Assembly (NCBI GenBank): GCA_006386115.1
Contig: VFIW01000022.1
Coordinates: 248,001 to 312,000 of the forward strand
Origin: Globisporangium splendens
Lineage: Eukaryota; Oomycota; Peronosporomycetes; Pythiales; Pythiaceae
Direction: 5' to 3'
Length of the DNA: 64,000 bases
Numbering within the stretch: position 1 is the first letter of the stretch; every line of letters begins with the position of its first letter. Below, piece after piece: positions 10,055 through 21,921 of this stretch. The notes under the pieces were generated by a model. That model did not search any database. It saw nothing but the letters and a program-made list of their open reading frames with translations, and was not told where the DNA came from. The translations under genes and the position numbers were made by a program.

Positions 10055-13000
10055 ATGGAGGGCATCGTGGGCACCAAGACCAAGGGCCACCGCAAGTCCA
10101 CGAGCGGCGCCAAGGCCAACAAGCAGAAGCGCAAGGCTTTCGAGAAGCAGAAGAAGGAGCAGCCGTCGCTCGCCGAGCAGCGCAAGAACCCCAAGGCGTT
10201 CGGCGTCGCCAAAGCCGGACGCGCACGCAAGACCATCCAGCGCAACCTCGATCGCGCGCACCGCAAGGAGTATGTGCCGCAGACCAACCGCGCCGAGGAG
10301 CTTCCACCGCCCATCTCGGTCGTCGTCATGGGACCGCCAGGAAGTGGCAAGTCGACTGTGATTCGCGTACGTGTGCTGCTGTGCTGTATGGCGTCGCGTA
10401 TTATTCATTTGTATTGACGAGAGGCTAATGGGATGTATGTGTTTGTTGCGCATTATAGTCGTTGGTGAAGCGCTACACGCGCCACAACATGGTCGAGATC
10501 AAGGGTCCTGTGACCGTCGTGTCGGGCAAAGACCGTCGTATCACGTTCTTCGAGTGCCCAAACGATCTGAATGCGATGATCGATCTCGCCAAGATCGCAG
10601 ACCTCGTGCTGCTGCTCGTGGACGCGAGTTTTGGTTTTGAAATGGAGACGTTCGAGTTCCTCAACATCCTGCAGGTCGTCGGGTTCCCCAAGGTCATGGG
10701 CATCTTGACGCACTTGGACAAGTTCAAGAAGAACAAGAGCCTGCGCAAGACCAAGAAGCGCCTGAAAAGCCGTTTCTGGACCGAAATCTACCAGGGAGCC
10801 AAGCTCTTTTACTTTTCGGGTATCGCGGCGAACAAGTACCCGAAGGGAGAGATCCACAATCTGTCGCTGTACATCCAGCGCATGAAGTTCCGACCGCTCA
10901 CGTGGCGAAACTCGCACCCGTACATGCTCGCGGATCGGTTCGAAGATGTGACGCATCCGGATGAGATCCAACGCAACCCGCTCGTCGATCGCAAGGTGAC
11001 GCTGTACGGCTACTTGCGCGGCACTCACCTGAAGCCTGGCATGAAGATGCACATCGCTGGCGCGGGCGATTACTACATGGACAGCGTGACGTCGATGCCA
11101 GATCCGTGTGCGATGCCAACGTCCAAGAACGGCGACGGCAAGAAGAAGCACTTGACGCAGAAGGATATCCTGCTGTACGCGCCGATGTCGGATGTCGGCA
11201 ACATCACTTACGACAAGGATGCGATGTACATCAACCTGAGCCAATTGAACTACACGAACCCAGAGAACGAGAACCTGGTCACTGACAAGGACGATTGGAA
11301 TGATGCGGGCGACACTAACGGTGCGCGCATTGGACTGGGCGGTGAAGGCGTGGAAATGGTGCAAAACCTGCAGCAGATCGACATTGGCCTCGATGAGCGT
11401 TTGAAAGGCGCGAGTCTGTCGCTGTTCAAGAACACGGCTGCGATTCGTGCCGATGAAGTCGAGAGCAGTGACGAAGAAGAGGAGGAAGAGGAAGAAGATG
11501 ATGACGACGAGGATGATGATGACGATGACGATGACGATAGCGATGATGATGGCCCTCGCAAGATCGGAAAGCCAAAAGAAGCCATCGTTCGCGACAGCAG
11601 TGGCCGTGTGCGCCGTCGTGCCGTCTTTGACGAGACACCGGAAGTTGAGGAAGATCCGTCGTCGCTTGTTCCTGGATCGGACGAGTCGGACGATGATGAG
11701 GACGAGGACGAGGAAGACGATGAAGAAGAAGACGAAATGGATGATCGGGAGAAGTCGCAACTTCGTTGGAAGGAGAACCTGGTGTCGCGCGCAGCGATGA
11801 ACTTTTTGGAGCGCGAAAAGGCCGACGTGAACCTGATGGAGCTCGTGTACGGCGAGCGCGAGAAGCTCCACATGAGCGAGGCGGACGTCGACAACGAGGC
11901 CAACAAGAAGGCCAAGAAACGTGGCGACGACGACGATGACGACGATGGCGACTCTTTCTTCCAGCTCAAGAAGAAGGGCTTGTCTGCAATCGGTTCGAGT
12001 TCGGAAGAGTACGAAACATGGAACGCGATGGATTGTTCCAAGTTGCAGTTGACCACGGAGGATCTAAATGACTGGAGCATGCCCGACATCCTGGAGGGCA
12101 TCCGGAACCGCTTCGTCACAGGCTCGTGGAAGCGCACGGAGGACGGCGCCGGCAGTGACGACGATGACCCGATGAACGATGAGGATATGGAAGGCTCGTT
12201 TGAAGATTTGGAAACCGGTGAAAAGCACGGCTCGGATGACGATGAGGATGAAGCCATGGATGACGACGACGAGGAAGAGACCGATGAGCAGATCCGTGAG
12301 CGTCTTCGTGCTGAAAAGGCCAACAAGAAGACCGTCACCGATGACGACGATGACGACATTGAGGAAGGCGGCAAGAAGAAGAAGGGGAAGAAGGACGAAG
12401 AAGACGAAGAGCTCACTGAGGTGATGAAAGAAGCCAAGCGGTTGCGTGAGGAGCAAGCGCTGCGCAATGCCGAAGAGTTTGGCGACGAAGGCGAAGACGC
12501 GCGTCTACAGCTGGAAGGTTTCCGCAACGGACTCTACGTTCGTATTGAGATTTCTGGCGTGCCAGCGGAGTTCGTGCGCTTTTACGACCCAAAGAGCCCG
12601 ATTATTGTTGGTGGGTTGCCAAACGTGGAGCAGAACTTGGGTCTCGTGCGCATGCGTTTCAAGAAGCATCGTTGGCACAAGAAGATCCTGAAGACCAACG
12701 ATCCGCTGGTGTTCTCTATCGGTTGGCGACGATTCCAGAGTCTCCCGATTTACTCGATCGAGGACACAAATGACCGTCAGCGGTACTTGAAGTACACGCC
12801 CGAACACATGCACTGTGGCGCGACGATCTATGGTCCATTGACGCCTCCCAACACTGGTGTGATCGCGTTCCAGACGCTCTCAAACAGCGCGCAAGGCTTC
12901 CGCGTCAGTGGCACGGGTGTCGTGCTCGAGTTGGACCACAAGTTTAGCGTCGTGAAGAAACTCAAGCTCATCGGTACGCCGACGAAGATCCACAAGAACA

Positions 13001-13719
13001 CGGCGTTCATCCGCGGCATGTTCAACTCGGAATTGGAAGTCGCCAAGTTTGAAGGCGCGAGCATCCGCACTGTGAGTGGCATCCGTGGTCGCATCAAGAA
13101 GGCATTGCGCGGCGAAAAGGGCGATTTCCGTGCGACGTTTGAAGACAAGATCTTGAAGAGCGATATCGTGTTCTGTCGTACGTGGGTGCCTGTGGAGGCC
13201 AAGCCGTTCTACAACCCGGTGACGTCGTTGCTCACGAGCTCGAAGGACGCCAAGAAGAAGGACACAATGGGGTTGATGAAGACCACGTACGAACTCCGCA
13301 AGGAACAGAAGCTGCCGGTGCCTGTCAACCCGGATTCGCTGTACAAGCCGATCCAGCGCACGGAGCGCAAGTTTGCCTCGCTGAAGGTGCCCAAGAAGCT
13401 GCAAGCGAACTTGCCGTTCGCGAGCAAGCCAAAGCAGGACAAGAAGAAGACCTCAGATTCGTACTTGACGAAGCGTGCGGTCGTGCTGGAGCCAGAGGAG
13501 AAGAAGAAGTACGCGTTCATGCAGCAGGTGAACACGGTGCGTCGCGACCGCGAGACGACGCGAAAGATCAACCAGAGCCGCCGCAACGCGGAGAACCTCA
13601 AGCGCAAGCAGCGCGAAGACAAGCAGTTCGAGGCTGCGGCGCGCGAGGAGAAGAAGGCCAAGTTCCGCAAGGAAGGCAAGGAGGAGGCCTACCGCCTCAA
13701 GAAGGCTGGCGGCGCTTAA
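10055..13719 (+). CDS. BMS1: Ribosome biogenesis GTPase BMS1
   Basis: Two exons, 10055-10366 and 10459-13719, are joined by a phase-0 92-bp GT-AG intron; the product is 1,190 residues, close to the usual BMS1 length. The N-terminus is a basic nucleolar-type region (TKTKGHRKSTSG). The P-loop GPPGSGKS is at residues 93-100, followed by GPVTVVSGKDRRITFFECPN, the G3 region typical of BMS1/TSR1. Several long Asp/Glu tracts separate the GTPase core from the conserved C-terminal domain (YVRIEISGVP, FKKHRWHKKILK, IGWRRFQSLPIYS), which ends in a Lys/Arg-rich tail. BMS1 is a nucleolar GTPase that recruits RCL1 to the small-subunit processome and is needed for pre-18S cleavage. Reading frame and intron phase agree exactly. 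Confidence 0.95.
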
Positions 13720-14018
13720 TCACGCTGTCTCTGTTGAATTTCCAGACAGGCAAGAGGCAGGTGAGTGGTGGACGACAAAATCTGCGACGTGTGAAAGTAG
13801 CTGCTCCGTTTTGACAAGCATAACGATAAAATCTAAAGATAGACTCCATGTTTTTTAACCGATGGTATGGCTTTGTTGGTCTTATTCTGCATTTTCAGTC
13901 ATCTGATTGGTCTAAATGCTGCTCTTCAACTTTGAATATGATCTTGAAGAGCCATTGATTGGCATCGGCGAGAAGGTCATTGCTGTCTTGACGCGTGGGT
14001 AAAAGCGCAGACGCGAAC

Positions 14019-14824
14019 ATGGCAACGCGGAACTCTTCGAACCAAGCGCTCGAGAAGTTCTACAAGGGGTCTCATGCGGATACCCCGTGGAACAAGGTAC
14101 GCGCACGTGTCCTTCTGTGACTCCCTCGATCAGCAGTGACGACGCACCAGCCACTCAATTGGTATACAAATGTGGACACCTCATTCCCTCGTTCTTGCTT
14201 GAGCAGGACTTGCTGTGGCGCTATCACGTCGCGAAGGAGGACAAGCAGGAGAAGATCAACATGGGGGACATGCTGCCGAATGACGCGGCCATCAAGCGCC
14301 GACAGGAACGCATGATCATGGGCATGACGGGTACGCTGATCCCAGACATCACGCCTCGTCAAAACAACCTTTCCGGCCATATTGGGGTGTCGTCCGTTGC
14401 TCTCGAGCGAGGACTGTCGAGAAGCTCCAGCAGTAAGCGATCGTTGCATGCAGTTGCTTACGATTCAGGCGACACGCGCTCAATAACGAGTAAGGGTATG
14501 ATTCCATATCCTGGCCATGTTGGCATCGTAACGTGTTGCTCACCACTTTTTCCGTCGTGAGTAGCTCGCTCGACCAGCAAGACAGAGAGCGTATGCAGCA
14601 GTCGCTCAGGCTCGTCCACTGCGCTCTCCACGAGCTCCTTGATGCGCTCGATTCGACTGCAGGACGTCCAGGAGATCCTCGAGAGTCAGTCGCGGCTGCT
14701 CAAGGAGAAGACCGACGAACAGATCTCGGGCATGCGCAACGCGTTGATGGAGGAGGCTCGCAAGCGTGAAGAAGCCGAACGGAAAATCCACTTCCTCTGT
14801 GAGAAGCTCGGCATAAAGGACTGA
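14019..14824 (+). CDS. Hypothetical protein with C-terminal coiled coil
   Basis: I do not recognise the family. Three exons (14019-14096, 14207-14489, 14565-14824) with GT-AG introns keep one frame and give 206 residues. The N-terminal part (ALEKFYKGSHADTPWNK, then DLLWRYHVAKEDKQEKINMG) looks compact and conserved. A Ser/Thr/Arg-rich linker follows, and the last 60 residues form a heptad-rich helix (DVQEILESQSRLLKEK to KIHFLCEKLGIKD). No signal peptide or membrane segment is seen. The splice at 14490 is inferred from phase and should be treated as provisional. Confidence 0.6.
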
Positions 14825-15018
14825 TTTATCTGCAAGACTACCATAGATGAATGAGACAATAGGATACAACAATAATCAAAGTGCAAGATGGATAAAGCAA
14901 AGGCCGCGAAAGCAAATGAAAGTTCTATTGGGTGGGTGGATCTCAATATTTGATCGTTGTTGCGTGTGTCAATCTTGCGTATAGTATAAAAGTGGTGCCA
15001 TCTCCAAAAATATGCGAG

Positions 15019-16035
15019 TTATTCCACACCATCGGTCTCGCGGAATCGCTTGAGGATGCCCATGAAGAACGCCTTGCGGTTCTGCACGCGGTCGCTCACG
15101 CAGCGGTTGTACTCTTCTAATGCCTTCTTGGCCGTCTCGTAGTCGAACCACGACAGGAAATCGATCATACGCTCGTCGACGTCGTCCTTTGTGATCTTGT
15201 ACTCGGACGAGTCGATGTGCTTCTGGATCAGCGCCTTCGTTTTCTCGACCTGCACGTTGCTCTGCTTCTTGCGTAGCAAATCGATCTTCGTACGGCGCTG
15301 CTCGGACTTGTTGCCACCTCCACTCGCTGTCATCTCGACATTGATTCGTCGCCCGCTCATCAACGTGTGGTGGCGCGAGAGCGCTGCGCCGAGTGCCTTG
15401 CTGTCCTTCACCTCAATAAACGCTGTGCCCTTGAACTTCTTTGTACGCTTGTCCGTCAACATACGCACCTCGATGTCGCCGGCTTCACGGAAATGCTCGC
15501 GGATCTTCTGCTCCGTCGCATTGTACGGGAGCTGACCAATGAACAGCGTGAGATGGATGCTCTTGACCTTCTTGTTCGGGTCTTCCTCGGCGCCTTCTTT
15601 CGCCTTGGAGCTGCGCTTGCGTTTCTTGCTCTCATCACCAGTATTCTTCTTTGGCGGCTGCTTCTCCGCATCGCCACTCTCAGGTCGAGCCAACTTGCGA
15701 GCTAATAATCGGCGCTGCTTCGTGTTCATCTTCTCACCATCCACAGGAGCCGCAGCTGGAGCCGCCGAGTCCTCCTTGCTCGCAGCAGCAGCCTTCTCCT
15801 TTGCGATGCGCTCCGCCTCACGTGCAGGTTGTCGGCGCTGCTTTGCGTTCAATTGCGTGTCGCTCGCAGGAGCAGGTGTCGTCGCATCGGTGATTTCGTC
15901 TTGCTTGTCGTTTGCCTTCGTGGCTTGTGCTTCCGCGGCAGCAACAGTATTCGCATCCGCCTTGAGTCGCTCCTGCTCGCGCTGCAGCTTGCGGCGCTCC
16001 TTCGCGTTCATGGGCTTGGCGTCCTCCGTCGACAT
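15019..16035 (-). CDS. RNA-binding protein with one RRM, nucleolar type
   Basis: 338 residues from ATG 16035 (the frame upstream of this lacks an ATG). The first half is low-complexity, with three repeats of an (L)NAKQRR / MNTKQRRLLAR motif in an Ala/Lys/Glu-rich setting, followed by a basic KKRKRSSK stretch resembling a nuclear or nucleolar signal. One RRM follows, with RNP2 LFIGQLPY and RNP1 KGTAFIEV. After it comes a helical tail ending in NRKAFFMGILKRFRE. The arrangement resembles nucleolar single-RRM ribosome-assembly factors; the exact orthologue is not clear. It is convergent with the preceding gene, about 195 bp apart. Confidence 0.82.
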   Translation of the reverse strand: MSTEDAKPMNAKERRKLQREQERLKADANTVAAAEAQATKANDKQDEITDATTPAPASDTQLNAKQRRQPAREAERIAKEKAAAASKEDSAAPAAAPVDGEKMNTKQRRLLARKLARPESGDAEKQPPKKNTGDESKKRKRSSKAKEGAEEDPNKKVKSIHLTLFIGQLPYNATEQKIREHFREAGDIEVRMLTDKRTKKFKGTAFIEVKDSKALGAALSRHHTLMSGRRINVEMTASGGGNKSEQRRTKIDLLRKKQSNVQVEKTKALIQKHIDSSEYKITKDDVDERMIDFLSWFDYETAKKALEEYNRCVSDRVQNRKAFFMGILKRFRETDGVE

Positions 16036-17270
16036 CGCAAATCGATCTGCTGCAGCAATTATGTCTGTTGGGAGAAACAAAATTGGTTGGTCTGGTCAGT
16101 TCTGTTGGAGCAGCTCCGTTACCAAAGCACGGTAGGGAAATCACAGTTATGTCAGAACAGGGTACACATGGAGAGCTAATTGTACCCCTCCACACACAGC
16201 TTCTCATGGAGTTGGCAGCATTTGGTGGCATGGATGAACAGGGAGCTGTAGTTTAGCATGTGCTGTGCAGTGAGTGCACTAGTCGCTGCAACTATTGCGT
16301 GTGTACAGGTGCAAGGAGCAGCTTTGCTTTGCATTGGTGGCTGCAGTAGTACACAGGCATCGAAGTGAGAATGCGGACAAAGTTGGCAAAACCATTGGCA
16401 AGAAGGACGAGTGTATTTGTTATACGCAACTGCAATGGCTGTCGTGCGCTTCTTTATCAAGCATGCATCCTCTCTTCCGTACACTTGAACATGCAAATTT
16501 GTGTGTTGGTTCCATCATTTACTGTCTAGCGAAATAATAGCAAGTAGAGTCTGCACAGTCCGTGGACTCAGTCTATCTTGTCTTAGCTATTGTAATCATT
16601 TGGAACGGTTCAACAGATAAAATATAAACGCACACACATAAGAGCACTTAATGGTGCAGTCATCGACTCCATGGTCACGCTCCAGGAACGCACTCTTTGA
16701 CGCGGCTGCAGCTTCTGGCTCGTCGTTCGAATCGGTTGTGTGTCGCTTCGGTCCCCAAAAATGGGAACAGCACTGAGCCAAAAAGTCTCTTGCCGTGCTC
16801 CAGTCAAACCGATCGGACGGAGCGCATCAAGGTTTTATTATGAACCATCCCATGACATCCGTCCTGCTTCATTTGACACCAACACTTATTTAGCAGCTAG
16901 GTATTTGATACGAACATGCACATTCGTGATTATGCCCCATCTCACACTTCATGCTGCAACACCTGCCACATGCAGCGCCATTTTGCCATGGCGCTTCGCT
17001 CACTTCCCACACTGCTTTGATGTAAAGGAAATAGCCTGCATGCTCCCTCAATACGCTCTGCTTTCCCTATAAATCTCCATTCCACTCTACTCGTTCTCTT
17101 TCTTCCAAATGCTCTTGTCGCAATGGCGCGTAACCCATTAACGAGTCAGACGCTGTTGACGAAGCACATTCCTCCCTCCACAGCAAGCGCCAAGCAGCAA
17201 CAGGACCATTCTCACTCTCTATCCATCGCTCAAGCCAACGGCAGCAACACACCAGGATAACTCACACGTC
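16036..17270. other. Intergenic region, no supported gene
   Basis: 1.2 kb between a minus-strand and a plus-strand gene, so it contains both promoters. A TATA-like CCCTATAAATC lies near 17066. Short frames here show no recognisable features or start context. Confidence 0.5.
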
Positions 17271-17642
17271 ATGGTGCTTCCGGTGATCATCGCGGGCGGT
17301 CTCGTCACGGGCGGCGTGGCGGGCTACGGCATGTACCACCTCGGCGAGGCGCTGGCGCTGCCACCAACCATCAAGGAAGCGCCGCCCAAGACCGTGCTGA
17401 GTGTGACGGCGGGCGGACTCACGGCCGGCGCCGCGTACTCGGCACAGCGGCGACTGCTGAACCAGCGCTTCGCGCACCTGCTGACGTACGAGGTGCCGGC
17501 GCAGGTGGCGCACTGGGGCTTCCGCGACTTCGTGCGCGTCACGGGACCGTTCATCGGCACGCGTGTGGTCATGGTCTCCACTTCCGTCTCCATTATGGGG
17601 TTCGTGTCCACAAAAGTAGATGTGCTGAGACAAAAGAAATAG
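17271..17642 (+). CDS. Small hydrophobic protein, probably organellar membrane
   Basis: A 123-residue, single-exon frame. The first 25 residues (LPVIIAGGLVTGGVAGYGM) form a glycine-rich hydrophobic segment. A second segment lies around residues 42-56 and a third near 95-110 (VVMVSTSVSIMGFVSTK). The C-terminus is basic (RQKK). The alternation of Gly-rich helices resembles small mitochondrial inner-membrane or peroxisomal proteins, but I recognise no family. The high GC content of the frame compared with its flanks supports real coding. Confidence 0.6.
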   Translation: MVLPVIIAGGLVTGGVAGYGMYHLGEALALPPTIKEAPPKTVLSVTAGGLTAGAAYSAQRRLLNQRFAHLLTYEVPAQVAHWGFRDFVRVTGPFIGTRVVMVSTSVSIMGFVSTKVDVLRQKK

Positions 17643-18015
17643 AAACCCTCCTTATAGCAGATAATTGGACACCAGACTTTGTTCTGTGACCTGTTTAAAG
17701 TGCGCTGAGCGTGCAGATAGCTGTTAGAGCAGGCGATTCGGTTTGATGCTTCAACATCCTCGTTGGTTTTGCTTTCTTCGTGTTCTTCGTATAATAGCGT
17801 ATACACAACCCTGATTGCGCCTGAACTATCCGTAATTCCACCTTCACTAACACCTAGAAATCCAAGTCACCTCAAGATTCGAGAGTATACATATGAGAAA
17901 CTCGCGTATCCGGAGAGTAGGCACGCGCTCCTGATGATGGTTCTCATGAAACCTCTCCCATTTCATGGAAAGAAGAATTCATCATTCTGCCACTCGCTCT
18001 CTCACTGCGTCCGCC

Positions 18016-19975
18016 ATGCGTCTCGTGCTCCCGCTCGCGCTCTCGTCTCTGCTCCTCTTCACTGCGTCCACGTCCGCTGCGCCTGTGGCCGTGTCGCCGT
18101 TCCGCGCGGCGTCGGAGCACCTGCAGCAGGAGTACGACCGCTTCGAGCTCGATGAGCTCCGCTACGCGCTGCTCAGCGGTCCGCGCGCCGTTCGCACCGA
18201 CGCCGTGCTCCGCGACCGCGAGAAGATCCTGCAGCGCATAAAAGACGACATTCCCGACACGGTTCCCGCGGACGTCAAGTGTGACCGCGTGACGTACTGC
18301 GACAAGAACAAGGTGTGCGCGATCGTGTGCAAACCGGGCTCCGTGGTCGTCGACGAATGGCTGCAGAAGACGCTGCGCCTGCAGCGCAAGGTCGCGTATC
18401 GACGCAATTTCTGCAATACGCAGCTGCCCGGATCGCACAATTCCGCCATCAATATCGCCGATGTACGTATAAGGTCATGGTATGGCTTCTAGTACTGTAT
18501 TCATGGCAGCTCATGATGCTGTTGTGTATGCGTTTTGCTTGTAGGGCTATGGCGTGGAAGACCACGTGTTTGAAGGCTACCTCAAGTACTTGTCGTGGTT
18601 CAAGACCGGTATCCACGTGCACACGAACGACCAGTTGTTCTCGCTGACCGACCAGATGCAGATGGGTGTGCGCTTCATTGAGATCGACGTGCACTGGTTT
18701 GACGGCGACCTGCGGATCGCGCACTGCGGCGGCTTCCGATCGGAGCTGCTCGATGGTTTCATCAGCGCACTGAATGAAGTGGCCAAGCTCATCGGCACGG
18801 ACATCCAGTGGGACTCGGAGACTATCGGCTGCAAGCCGAGTCTGAGCAGCATCCCCTCAAGCGAGCAGCGGCCGCTGAATGCCGCGTTGCAAGAACTCGC
18901 GACGTGGCTGCATGCGCCGGAGAACAAAGACGAGTTCCTCATGGTGTTCTTCGACGACGAGACGAACTTGCTGAAGTGGAAGAAGGTGCAAACACTGTTG
19001 AAGTATCTGAAGGATCATTTCAGCATGGACGAGATCCTGCTCCCGTCCGACCTAGTGGTAAGTGGACGACCTCCATTGTCAATGCCAACTTGGTAAGCCA
19101 ACATTGTTGCTAATCTCTTCTTAATTCACATACCTCTACAGCATGGTCAGGGCTGGCCGACGGTCCAGGAGCTACTTGATGTCGGCAAGCGCGTGGTGTT
19201 CATGAGCGGCTCGGACTATTCGCCTGACGGCGACGAGCTACTGTTTGTGAAGGACGACATCTGTGGATGGCTGGAGCCTGCATTGCCATTCCAGCCGTTC
19301 CCAACGTGCCGATTCAAGCACTCGAACATTGGTCCATTGGATGAGAATCGAACCATTTTCCGTCCACAGACCAGTGAGATCGAGTACGGATTCCTGAACG
19401 CTGGTGGCAGGATCGGCACCAACGAGTACCTGCTCAATGAACTGTCGCTCCCGCCGATGGTGGATTGTGGGGTGAACCTGCCATCGCCGGACAACATCAC
19501 GCCCAAGCGAATGGAGAGCACGGTCTGGGTGCTCAAGCGTGGCGAGACCTTGGAAAAGGGCAAATGCGTTGGCATCACGCGCGACAAACCGACTTGGCAC
19601 AGCGTCGACTGCGGCGCACCATCGATGGTAGCAGGATGCGTCCACGACGCGCATCCAAACCGTTGGAGTCTGGGACGAGAGCCCGTGGAGGAAGCCCAGA
19701 GTGCATCTTCGTGTCAATCCCTTCTTGCCACGGGCGAAATGGTGTACAGTGCGCCGGCGAGCGGGTACGAGAACAAACTGGTGCACGAACTGCTTATGGA
19801 CGCGCCGCCGTCCGTCGTTGGTGTGTGGGTCAACGCGAAGCAATTGGTTGACGAAGTCTACGCTTCTTCGAGCGCTGTTGAGGAGGAGGAAGAAGAAGCC
19901 CAGGCTACAGGAAAGGAAGAAGATGCACTACGAACGTCAATTCAGCAAGAGACCGCCGTGCTCTCCATCGAGTGA
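18016..19975 (+). CDS. Secreted PLC-like phosphodiesterase
   Basis: Three exons (18016-18462, 18545-19057, 19142-19975) give 597 residues with all junctions in phase. ATG 18016 starts a signal peptide (RLVLPLALSSLLLFTASTSA), which is why it is preferred over the in-frame codon at 17965. The PI-PLC X-like TIM-barrel motifs are LPGSHNSAIN (H141), MGVRFIEIDVHWFDGDLRIAHCGG (H209) and EFLMVFFDDE, the two histidines and acids expected for phosphodiester cleavage. A cysteine-containing C-terminal region ends in a Glu-rich tail. PLC-like phosphodiesterases of this type are extracellular in oomycetes and fungi; the substrate is unknown. The C2/EF-hand parts of signalling PLCs are absent. Confidence 0.8.
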
Positions 19976-21385
19976 GCGCACGGAAGGGCGGGCATCTTTC
20001 TTTTATTTTCTTGCCTGACTTCGAAAGTACGCTTGAAGACTCTTAGTAATAGCATGTATTTGTATGAATTTGTGTTCCTCTTGAGTCGTGCGAGTGTCCA
20101 TCGTGCGGATCTGAAAGCTGGACTGCAACTGCCCATCAAAGTGCACATGTGAGGTCCCTGAATCAAAGACAAGATTTTCTAGGTAGCGAAACGAGAGAGA
20201 ACTTGCAGGAAATGAGGTGTTACACTAGGGGTTCGAGAATGACCGCGTGAATCGATGTCTGGTGATGGTGTCGTGTCTGCAAAGACGCGAGGAAATGGAA
20301 ATGACGATAGGATGCTCCGAGTTAAAGAGATTCCAGTCTCGTCGTGGAAATGGACGAACACCTTAGAGCCGTCGAGTTTGAAGGAGTGTTTGGCACCGTC
20401 GAGCAGTACCTGGATGCATGCGACGATTCGCAAGTGTCTGCGTCCGAGTCGTTGAAGCCGGATCGAGAGGCGCTGGTGCAATAAATCGCGTGGGTTTCCG
20501 ACGAAACTCCGAAGGCTTTCGTTTTTTGTGCGTCTTCGCCATGGTACAATGCTGTTTGCATCGACAAAGTGCACGGGCTCGTTCGGTTTGTTCAAATGCA
20601 ACAGATGCCTGTGTATTTCGAAGTAGTCGGCAGATCAACATCGCAGAATGGCTGTTCCATGTTATATTTTCTGTGGAGCTTTGAGTTCATAATGTCTCAA
20701 AATTGGCTTGAACTCGGTGCGTGTGGCGTCTTGTGTTAACCACATGTCGACGAAACCATTTTGGTGGTCACCTTGAGAGGAAGTAAGTGGCACGAGCAGC
20801 TCATTTGCGATCCCTACTTAGTCATGCATGTCAAAAACGAGCCCCACTTCACTTCTGTAGGTTGCAAAGGTGGCATGACGTGCTCAACGACGCCGAGATA
20901 TCACCAAGGCGCTGGCATGAATCAACTCAGTCAGACACGACGTTTCTATTCGTGCCTTGCACCGAGCGGCAACATGTCCAACGCAACCATTTTGGTGGGA
21001 AGTCCGTCGTCACTTGAAAAAGTGCCAAGTGTGGCTCATTCCCTATCACTGCGTCGACGATGTGGTCTGCTGGGATCTGGTATGTCGACGACTCGTCGAA
21101 AGGGTCGAGGCGCACATGACGTGACGAAGTCCTCCACATGAGTCAAACCAGTCTGACGTGACATGCACCAACTTCGTAGGAAGCGACAATGACACTAACT
21201 GAAAAATGGCTCGAGTAGTTTAGAACACTTTTTATGTCATACACACATTGCATTTGATTTCTTCATTTCTGCTTCTCTTACAAGCAATTGCCGTCGATAC
21301 AAAGTGGCCAACTGAGTCCGCACTATTCGATCAGCCTCGTCGCCTCAGAGAACAACTACAAACGAATCAAACCAAACGGATACAC
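19976..21385. other. Intergenic, possible decayed coding sequence
   Basis: A plus-strand frame from ATG 20350 runs 44 codons to a TAA and continues open for about another 80 codons, as a decayed gene might. A second patch near 20990-21110 reads FWWEVRRHLKKCQ then WLIPYHCVDDVVCWD. Neither matches a family I know, so no gene is called. Confidence 0.25.
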
Positions 21386-21874
21386 TTAGCAAGCTGGCTT
21401 GACGGTGGTGGCAGCTGGAGCTGGCGCCTTGGTGCCTGGGGCCGTCGTGGCTGGGGTGCCTGGGGCCGTCGTGGCTGGGGTCGAAGACGCTGGAGCTGGG
21501 GTCACCGCTGGGGTCGCAGCTGGAGCTGGGGTCAAAGCCGCGCACGAAGCCTCGAAACCGTTCGCGAGGTCGTACACATTCAAATTGCCGAGCGAGAGCA
21601 CGCAGTCGGTTGGGTTGATGGCGACCACTTCCTTGATCAGGGCGTGACACACTGGGGCTGCGCACATCTTGGCGCGCTGGTCAGCAGTTGGTGGACCCGA
21701 TGGTGGGATCATCATGAAACCACCCGACACGGCCTGGCACGGGAACACGTTCTTCGAGGTCGCCAAGCCAGAGAGCTTGCCGATTTCGCTGGCTGGGCAA
21801 GGAGCAGTCGACGCAGCGTTGGCGGCCGTGGCGGCGAAGGCGGCGAGGGCGAGGACGGCGAACTTGGTGTTCAT
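21386..21874 (-). CDS. Elicitin, copy A
   Basis: 162 residues with a signal peptide (KFAVLALAAFAATAANA). The elicitin domain has the six-cysteine pattern (C26, C46, C71, C76, C91, C111) and signature segments MCAAPVCHALI, NPTDCVLSL and LANGFEASC. A Pro/Ala/Thr-rich stalk follows and ends in VKPAC. Elicitins are secreted sterol- or lipid-carrier proteins that plants perceive as molecular patterns; the stalk is typical of cell-wall-associated forms. No GPI-type hydrophobic tail is present. This copy has an extra TPATTAPG repeat in its stalk relative to copies B and C. Its 5' flank is homologous to that of copy C for over 500 bp. Confidence 0.93.
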   Translation of the reverse strand: MNTKFAVLALAAFAATAANAASTAPCPASEIGKLSGLATSKNVFPCQAVSGGFMMIPPSGPPTADQRAKMCAAPVCHALIKEVVAINPTDCVLSLGNLNVYDLANGFEASCAALTPAPAATPAVTPAPASSTPATTAPGTPATTAPGTKAPAPAATTVKPAC

Positions 21875-21905
21875 GGTGCTGTGAGGAGCTGGTCAACTTG
21901 GAGGC

Positions 21906-21921
21906 AAATTGGAGAATGAAA
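21906..21921 (-). promoter_or_regulatory. Oomycete core promoter of elicitin A
   Basis: On the minus strand the sequence is TTTCATTCTCCAATTT, matching the published oomycete Inr/flanking 16-mer (GCTCATTYYNCAWTTT) at 14 of 16 positions. It lies about 31 bp before the ATG. Confidence 0.75.

Noticed and set aside
10453..11871. 472-residue minus-strand frame with hydrophobic runs
   Set aside because: Also antisense to BMS1; the hydrophobic Val/Ile runs mirror acidic codons.
11250..12527. 425-residue minus-strand frame rich in serine
   Set aside because: It is the antisense shadow of the Asp/Glu tracts of BMS1 (GAT/GAC/GAA codons read as Ser/Leu codons).
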